DNA of 64,000 nucleotides, taken from Prosopocoilus inquinatus. Taxonomy: Eukaryota; Arthropoda; Insecta; Coleoptera; Lucanidae. Shown here one piece after another: positions 56,329 through 64,000 of this stretch. A program made the translations under genes and the position numbers. The DNA is taken from assembly GCA_036172665.1 (NCBI GenBank), contig CM069870.1, positions 62,000,212 through 62,064,211 of the forward strand, in the 5' to 3' direction. The notes under the pieces were generated by a model, which saw only the letters and a program-made list of their open reading frames with translations, was not told the origin of the DNA and made no database searches. The first letter of the stretch is position 1. The number at the start of each line of letters is the position of its first letter.

Positions 56329-58215
56329 TCATGTGGAGATAATAAATTCATTTATATGACAAAAAATCTTAGAGAGAAAATAGGTTTTGATTAACGTTTT
56401 GAACTGCTTTAGACTAGCGTTTTTAATATCGGGAGGTAGTGCATTGAATACTTTTATGGCTCTATAATGAGCACCACGTTGATATAGTGTTTATTTGTGG
56501 CTGGGAATGCAGAAATCGTTACAGTGTCTAGTGCTCATGTTCATGTACTAAGACGCTCAACTTAAATGATACTCCTGCAAGCGAACCACACCCTTAAGAA
56601 CATTCAGCGTAAATGCTACGAAACTGTAAAATGGTATCATTTAAGTTGAGCATCATTGTACATATCAGAATTCCGAATATACAAGTGCTCATGTTGTTTT
56701 ACGAAAACAGCTAGCTCTAAAATATATAAGCTAGCTAATACCTAATCGTCTAAATAATGGTCTGCATGGAGTATTTAATGGAACTCTACACATAACTCTA
56801 ACAATTCCTTTTTGCAGCACAAATAAATTCGTAAAGTGACTGGATGAGCCCCAGAACATTAAACGTACCGTAGCCTTGATTCGACATAGGCAAAGTAAAA
56901 AGTTTTTAGTGAGATTGTACCCACATGAACTTTTAGATTGTTTAAAGCGTAAAATGCAACACATAATTTCCTGTTCAATTTATAACAACCATGTTCCCAA
57001 TAGAGCCTGGAATCAACCTGAAGACCTAAAAATTCAACATTATTTGTTAGTGGCAAAGATTTGCTATAATGTTTAACAATAATGGTGTAATCAGGTACTT
57101 GATTTTTGAAATTTACTAAATTCGTTTTTTTTTTAGATCGAGTACAAGATTATTGTGCCTGCACTATTTATTCATGTTCATTGTAATTTTGAGGACTGAT
57201 GAGTCTCTATTGTACCACTGCATTCTGACACTAAAGAAACAAGTTGACTGCGGTTGCTAAGGTATGAGCGAAATAAGCTTAAGGCTGTGCCACCTATACC
57301 ATAAGCTTTGGTCAACAGAATGTCATGGTCCATCAGGTCAAATGCTTTAGACAGATCAAAAAATATACCAGCAACATTGTGTTTCCTAACCAAATTCTCA
57401 TAGATATAATGTAATGTATTATAAATGGTATCTTTTGTAGATAAGTTACTAACAAATTCAAATTGATCTTTATGTAGTATTTCAAATTTCGTCAGATAGG
57501 AAACCAATCTTTTGTTCAAGACCTTTTCAAAAATTTTACTAACAGCGGGTGAGAGAGAAATAGGACAATAGTTATTAACGTCAGATTTCTCGCCCTTTTT
57601 GAAAATGGGTATAACTTCAGCACACTTTAATAGATCTGGAAAAATACCTTGTAATAAGCATTTGTTTATTACGTTTACCAATGGAGATGTGATAAACTCA
57701 CAAACTTTGTTAAGCAATGAACATAGTACATCATCTATTCCAGCAGAATTTTGGTTGGAGATTACTTTAATTGAAGGCCTGATTTCTTCCTCATCAACTG
57801 GAGTCATAAACATATTGCGATCACACCCGAATTTGGCAGTATATTGATTACATTGATAATTTGTATTTGAAACTGTGTCACCGAAATAATCACAAAACAA
57901 TTGAGTTATTTGTTTAGGTCATCATAGGGATCAAATTTCCAGATGTTGACATTATTTTGAATTCAGGTGTCTTAGGAGTAGTTGAATTTACTATTTGCCT
58001 TACAATATGCCAAGTCGTTTTTGATTTATAAGATGATGATGATATCTTGTGATAGTATTGTTTCTTGCTTTCTTTTATAGCTGCATTGTAAAACTCCTTC
58101 TGAGTTCTATATATATATATATTATGTAAGTGAGGATCATTAAATTTTGTACAAAGAGCATGAAGTTTGATATCTGCCGCGAGAATTTTATTAGGAACAG
58201 TTTAAAACCTTGCAT
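56329..58215 (-). mobile_element. Jockey/CR1-like LINE lacking the catalytic palm
   Basis: The linker region (about 58215-57905; KESKKQYYHKI, KSKTTWHIV) leads to a 240-codon open frame (57900-57178) with the fingers and palm start (NQNSAGIDDVL, VIPIFKKGEKSDVNNYCPIS, GIFFDLSKAFDLMDHDILL). The thumb and C-terminal parts follow (57056-56731; NNVEFLGLQVDSRLYW, YVESRLRY) and the C-terminus ends at a TGA at 56329-56331. The segment with GVPQGS and YADD is deleted between 57178 and about 57130, and a 115-bp MITE interrupts the C-terminal part. Confidence 0.88.
56546..56660. mobile_element. Small palindromic MITE, copy 2
   Basis: Ends tactaagacgctcaacttaa and, reversed, tacaatgatgctcaacttaa; homologous to 41484-41595. 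It is inserted in the C-terminal coding part of the LINE. Confidence 0.8.
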
Positions 58216-61200
58216 AAGTTTCTATGATCAAAACTAAGAAATTTGTTTGTTGTGAACGAAATGAATTCGCGAAATAGTAAAAAATTGTTGACCGGCTAAA
58301 TCATATATGATGTATTTGCTATGACGGACAATCTGAGGGGTAGGAGTAATTTTTTATTCGTGACCCTGAGAGAAAACGCAATTTCAGGGCAGTTGACGAA
58401 AAACATAACAACCAAGTCTAAGATCATCGTAATTAAACGTAAACAAACTCAACGCACGGTGAATATAATACAATAATAGTTGAGTAGTGCTAAACTGAAA
58501 CAAAAACGTAAGAAACTTGAACAGATTATTAATACAATTTCTTAAAATATTTTAATTACTTTGGTAAATAAATACTCATTTGTACTATTAAAGTCTGAAC
58601 ATTAAATAAATGTCAATCACAATTGTAAATAACCTGTATGCCTGTTCAGTTTGCGATTCATTGTTGACAATATCAAAATCAAATAACAAACCATTGCAGA
58701 AATTAGTTTGTCATAAACAATATAAACAAAAACAAAATGTTCATTAATTGTTACAAAATAAATTCTGTTAATAGAATCGAAGTTTGTAAAATAAACGATT
58801 TTAATTTAACGAAAATTCCATTTCAAATATAAATAGAGCATTCATTTGTGGCAATTGCAAAGAACTTTTTATGTTATAAACAAAAATAAGTTTTAGACTC
58901 TGAACGTAAAAAGAGTTTCATGTTATGTAAATATTTGCATTATTAAATAACAAGAATTGTTAATCCAAATGAACAATAACGTAGCAATATATTCTATCTC
59001 AAAACCACATCTGCAATCCCAAAATACTTTTCCTAAATATTTAATAACGTCACTATAAAATAGAATAAATAGTAATGGACTGAAGTTAGATCCCTGAGTA
59101 ACGCCAATTTAAGAGATAAATGCCACAAATTTTAAAATATAAATTGTTTCGTATCTGAAAGCAATGTATTAATTAGCTTTAATAGTTTACTATTAAATCC
59201 ATTTATTTTTAATTTAAACAAATTTTAAACAACAGTTAGGGTTATGTAAAGTAATCTTCAAATTAATTTAGTTTTGCGGCGAATTTTTTTATCTGTGTTT
59301 GCCCAACGGGGTGCTAAGTCATAGATTTAAATAAATAAGAAATTGTAATTTCTATTGCTAAATAGAAAAAACCGTGCTCGTGCAAAAGCAATTTATTTCG
59401 CTTTTCGTGTCCTAATAACGTTCAGGTCCACAAAACCGATGCAACCCGATCCACAAAAACTTTCACAAAAAGCTGTGTTCGCAATTACAATAAAATTTCG
59501 CAAGGATGCCCAACATAAATTTTATTTCAGGACCGTAAAACTGATAATAAAAGAATTGCATTTTTGCGCGTCACAAAACACACGATCTCTCTCTATCTCT
59601 CGTTGTTAATCAGACTGGTGCCATTCAAAAATTAAATCTTGTTTCAGAGGATTTGTTTTTTTTTTGTGAAAGAATACAAAAGTATTTGCCTAATTACCTA
59701 ATTACTTATTGGCTGAACTTTGGATTTGATTACTTAAATGCAACGGAATAGAAAGAAGGGCTCCCGAATGAAAATTACTCGAGCTCATAGTTCCCTTGTA
59801 CTTACGTTTATTTCATCAAATTACTTCGTCGATTAAAAGCTCTACTTCGTCGAATAAAAGCTCCATCAAAATACATATGCGGCAGATATCGCTTTCGCAA
59901 TGCGAAACCTCCGAGCGTCTCGTTAAAGAGCTTCAACGTTTGCAGAACATTGAAAAGCGCAGTCTGTTTCTAATAACCATGAAATTGAATTTTGCAAATG
60001 GGTTCTGTGGCGATAAATATTTCTCAGGTGGCAGACTTTTCCGACAGGTGATCATAGAATGATAAATTGCAAGTACAGCTACATTAAGGTAATCACACAA
60101 GGGAATCGAATGCGTTCTGAATATAAAGGAATTATTTTGCATTTTTTTTTTTGCTTGGAATATCAATTTTACAGACAGTTTTACATGATCCTCTTACGCG
60201 TACCTACTATATTTGATTCAATTTCTTCAAGTAATTAAAATTATGTAAATATCATATTACAATGATCAATCTTCAAAATTTTATTTAGTCTCCCAGTCTG
60301 AGAGAAAGCTTTCGTTTAAACTCGTAACGCCACCTTATAAAAACAATGCAAAACAAAATAACCTGTTGTTAAGACTAACTCATGTACCAAATGAAATGTG
60401 AGCTGAGTAACATGTCACAATGATTCAATTTGCTGAACACCGCACGTTACCCTCAGAAACTAAAACTGTTAATGTTAACTGCTGGAACTAATTAATATAT
60501 TTTTGAAATTAGTTTTGACTTTGGGATCGCTTAGATTGCTCTTCGAACGCTTATTTATAAACTCCGCGGCCGGTAGAACACTCCATGCTGTTACAGGAAA
60601 TTAGATGAAAATTGTTCTCTCTTTTAATCAAGAGTCACTCTAGTTGATTCCAGACGTAAATATAATTCGGAAATTAAATTATTGCGAAGTTTGAAGGCAG
60701 GCTTTTGGCTGAGAAGGTCATGTCGGCCTTGAAAATGAAGTGCTGTTATGTCAATTAAAATAGTTTTCACTTTTAAATTACAGATGGCGTTCCGAATGAT
60801 GCCGCTTGCGTGCCTAGATTTTATATTTTCGATTTAATTAAAAAGAATATCTCTACTGAGAATATGGGGCATATGCGTAACTGATATTAAACTAACCTGG
60901 GCTAAAAACAGCAACCATAAATTTATAACCAACACATAAATGCAGGTGATCAAAGTTACGGCCGAACTATTGCTAACTTCGTTATTTTTGGAGCTACGAA
61001 GTCAATCAACGAAGCAAAAATGAACTATTTTTATTAAGGATTACATTGCTGATGTCAGAAACACAATTGCACGTCGCGTTCTCAAAATATCTTCCTATGC
61101 GAAGTTGTCATTAATGGAACATTCTGTATTTTCCCATCTGTCGGAAAATGATAACCCCGAGGAGTCGTCTTAGGCCTGAAAAAGATCGAACCCAGGAATC

Positions 61201-61386
61201 CCCATTTGCATGATAACGAACCGGTGCTTTTCGTACGATCGGATAGATAGTGTCTGCTAAACTATGATGAGGAGGAAAGCAACACCCTACAACACCTTAC
61301 TTCAAGGTGGAGCAAACAGGGCAGTTACCCACCCCTGGCTCATGGGGCAATAGGAAACTATTTCAATTCTCTCTGTAAATAATTTC
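58216..61386. other. Intergenic DNA, nothing recognised
   Basis: About 3.2 kb lack a supported exon, RNA gene or clear repeat. Open frames at 59355-59609 and 59796-60062 lack domains. Confidence 0.5.
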
Positions 61387-61794
61387 TTAAATAAATAGAG
61401 TTTGGTTGTTGACTAGAAGCTCAAACAAAAGGACACAATCGGAAAAAGCGTGGGAAAATGAGATAAAGGTGGAAAAGAGACGGCAAGTAATGGATAAGTG
61501 AGAAGTGCAGAAAGTCAGAGAGCTCGAAGTGAGACAACATGGAGGAAGCAAATGAATGAGAAGAAAATGTAAAGAAAAGAAAGACGAGAAAAGACAAAAC
61601 AAGATAAAAAGTTTGAAAAGAAAAAGATAATAAACGGATATATTTTTTTTAAAAACGCAGAAAAAGAAATATGGAAAAAGACCAAACAAGAAAAGATCTA
61701 CGAGAGGAAACGATAAGCGAAAGAAAACGTGCGATCTAAAAGCAAAAGACAATAGAAAAGCTCTTATACTTAATAGTTGACGCTTTGAAAACAA
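61387..61794. repeat. Purine-rich low-complexity tract
   Basis: gaaaagaaaaagat-like sequence for about 400 bp. The 135-codon minus-strand frame (F/L/S-rich) is a composition artefact. Confidence 0.6.
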
Positions 61795-63790
61795 TTCTCA
61801 AAGTTGGAAGAGGTTTAAAGAAGATACAAATGATGTAACAATTGCATCTTCTTTTAAAAACGAAACGAAATTCTAGAATTTACTTCGTCTGTATTTAAAT
61901 TGGCTATCTTCTTTCTAGAGTTAAACAAGTTTTGTAGATTAGTTGAGCTTCCTTTTAAATAATATTTAATATCTTTTGTTTTCATTTTTCGATTCTTGTT
62001 TCTTTAAAAACCTTTAATAATGAACATTTTTTTGTTTCGATTATTAATAATTTCTTACATTTTAGTTTTTTTTTTAACATGTTTTTAGGCAGGTTGGGTT
62101 CAGTTTAAAAGGACTGGCTTGACCTCGAAACATTTTTCACATTTTATTTTTTGAATTGTTTATTTTGTTTTAATTTTTAAGTTTAATGTTTCTTGTTTCA
62201 ATCTTCCACAATTTAGTTTTTTGAAATTTCCTTAAAATCACTTAACATTTCTGTTTCGATTTTTGATCATTTTTTGGGTTGGATTCACTCGGGGTCATTT
62301 AGTTGTATTGGTTCACCTTTGAAACGTTTTTAAAGTTTCAAATTTTGTTTTAAAAAGAGTTGGGTTTAGTTTAGCAGGGTTGGGTTCGTTTAGCTTCGGT
62401 TTAGGTGGGTTGGGTTCACTTAAATTCGGCTTGGTTGAAGTCTTTTCTAATCTTCAAACCTAGCTTTTTTTAATTTCCCTAAAATTTTAAATTTTTATCA
62501 TTTTTTATTTTGATATCTGATAATTCTTTACTTTTTTACCTTTCGTAAAATTATTTTCTTAGGTTGGGTGAATTATCTTCAGTTTAATTGAGGCGTTTCT
62601 AATTTTGTGTTTCAAAAAGACAAAGAGAGAGATAGAAAAAAGATAAAACAATAGAATTTCCTGGGTTGTTTAAGCAATGCTAATATTACCTACTATTATT
62701 CAGGGTACAGAAATAATAGTGTTTTATTTTTTTAACGCTGCTCGATCGTTACTTCTACACATTTTAAGTGAGACCAAAAAATAACATTCGGTGAATTAAA
62801 AGAAAAACTTCCAAGTAAGTATTCTATGTCAAATATAAAAAGTATTATTAATGATGTCATTATGACGCTTGTTCTAAAGAGAAAAATACTTTTCAAATTA
62901 ACTCAAACGAGTTCAGTTTCGTAGAAGTACTGAAGGAGGTAGAAACCTTTGAGTCAAAATGTGACTTACGATAAGATCTATTATGACAAAAAAGACAGAC
63001 CACACAGAAAAATAGTACGTTGACATAAGCAGAAATTTGAAAATGACGTCTTCAAAAGCTTCATGAAAGATGAAAGACCATTGCCGTTTACTTACTAGAC
63101 TTGCTCTAATTTTGTCCTCCCCTGAACAAGATCCCAGCTACGCCCATGAGTAAAAAGAACCTCAGTATACTACGTACATGAAATGTTACCATATCACAGG
63201 CAAGAAATTTCGGAGGTACCACTTGTCTGGAACTCCTGAAATGTGCGAGAAAGAAATATTTAGCAAGATCAAAGACGCCTTCCTCTGTAGTCCGTATAAA
63301 CACGCCCAACGATACCGCACCCGATCATTAACGCAACGTTTCATAATAATAATCACTATTATCATTTACTAATTATTTTATTTAAAATTTTAATTCACTG
63401 AGAGAAGTAATGTTGGATTTATTTGTTTTACGATATCAACTATGGATGAATAAATCCGAAAGTTTATACACCAATTAGGTGAGTGCGTTATAAATGTCTT
63501 ACCTTCTCCCTTTTACATAAATCAAGTTTTGCTAATTTCGTTGCGAACTAAAATGCGTTCAATTAAATCCGGTATCGAGATGGCTTGGAACTTGCTTTTA
63601 TTTTATACCGGCATGTCGTAGCTTAGTACGTATATTGAATAACTGCGAACTGTCAGCGGTGTTTACTGTCAAAGGTTTTGTTTACATTTTCGAAGTATTG
63701 TGTTCCGTTATTTGTGTTTTGCTTTAATTCCTTTAAAAAAACAGTTCTTTTGGGAACTAAACTGCCGAGAAATGTTTACATAGAGTGTTT
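61795..63790. other. Intergenic DNA with a degenerate GGTTGGGTT cluster
   Basis: 62090-62580 contains scattered ggttgggttc and gggttgggtt words without a fixed period. No gene was recognised; the frames at 63106-63372 overlap on both strands and carry no domain. Confidence 0.45.
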
Positions 63791-64000
63791 ATGTTAGAAT
63801 CGTATTTTCGAAATGGACGTAAAATTGACGGCAATTGGGTATATTCTAGACCAGATTGTTTAGAAGAGTTCAGAGCTAAATTTCCGGAGTTGATTACTGA
63901 CTACAACCATTTTAATGCTACGCTGGATCGATGTGTTACGCTATTTCGTGAAACTGGAGGTGTCTTAAGAAAGGAAGGTTCTGGTCGTCCTCTTAAACGA
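63791..64000 (+). CDS. Transposase N-terminus, intact in this window, runs off the right edge
   Basis: Starting ATG at 63791, 70 codons are open to the last base. They read MLESYFRNGRKIDGNWVYSR then a helix-turn-helix region with FRAKFPELITDYNHF and LFRETGGVLRKEGSGRP, the same N-terminal domain as the element at 11155-12478 (ending FRETESLGRK there) but a diverged family. It should be followed by DDD/E catalytic motifs beyond the window. The start was chosen because the sister element begins with the same MLE..F context. It is partial only because of the window edge. Confidence 0.85.
   Translation, partial: MLESYFRNGRKIDGNWVYSRPDCLEEFRAKFPELITDYNHFNATLDRCVTLFRETGGVLRKEGSGRPLKR

Noticed and set aside
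57190..57215. ctgatgag box near a LINE
   Set aside because: No GAAA box at suitable distance; chance occurrence.
61387..61794. 135-codon minus-strand hydrophobic frame
   Set aside because: Low-complexity purine tract; same bias as at 17.8-19.2 kb and 51.1-51.4 kb.
62080..62580. GGTTGGGTT words resembling telomeric repeats
   Set aside because: No regular period and not the insect TTAGG unit; looks like degenerate low-complexity DNA.
1..64000. CRISPR arrays, bacterial operons, canonical tRNA or rRNA genes
   Set aside because: None seen; the only tRNA-like signal is the pol III box pair in the SINE candidate at 21.3 kb.

Overview
The window is AT-rich animal DNA, almost certainly from an insect. 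The evidence is two exons of an insect-type neuropeptide F receptor, several mariner/Tc1-class transposons, a piggyBac element, jockey/CR1-like LINEs, hAT MITEs and solo LTRs. A beetle is plausible but cannot be proved from this sequence. The only host gene I can defend is the 3' part of the neuropeptide F receptor gene (NPFR, minus strand, exons 46590-47105 and 47726-47983). Its upstream exons, encoding the N-terminus and TM1-TM3, were not found, so they must lie upstream at higher coordinates or outside the window. Nearly everything else recognisable is mobile or repetitive DNA in various stages of decay.

Layout. 0.6-1.7 kb: decayed mariner. 3.3-5.1 kb: long palindromic DNA element split by a 5'-truncated LINE. 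5.1-9.5 kb: repeats, two small MITEs, a frameshifted acidic-protein remnant and a hAT MITE caught in a 710-bp tandem duplication. 11-15 kb: two decayed Tc1/mariner-class elements, the first bracketed by two copies of one MITE. 15-17.6 kb: cluster of palindromic, hammerhead-ribozyme-bearing retroelements, one interrupted by a hAT element with a clean 8-bp target duplication. 18.3-18.9 kb: 102-bp minisatellite. 21.1-21.3 kb: tRNA-type SINE. 22.6 kb: hAT MITE with perfect TSD. 23.3-26.8 kb: a 1.6-kb tandem duplication. 27.5-29.9 kb: complete but broken piggyBac. 32-45 kb: MITEs, LINE, two LTRs, a foldback element and more ribozyme-element remnants. 46.6-48 kb: NPFR. 48.2-49.9 kb: about 300-bp satellite. 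51.5-58.2 kb: two LINE remnants with nested MITEs and a transposon 3' end. 63.8-64 kb: the start of an apparently intact transposase that runs off the window.

The most interesting content is a set of small retroelements that carry type-I hammerhead self-cleaving ribozymes in an inverted (divergent) arrangement. Two different families sit next to each other at 15018-15808 and 15818-16499, bounded by three copies of the same 9-bp sequence (target duplications). A third ribozyme lies at 17483-17527. Deleted relatives at 23362-23486, 24940-25064 and 44534-44631 keep the same element ends and have their own 9-12 bp target duplications; a degenerate inverted pair lies at about 33.9 kb. They resemble animal retrozymes or Penelope-like terminal repeats, but the palindromic form with defined ends looks unusual.
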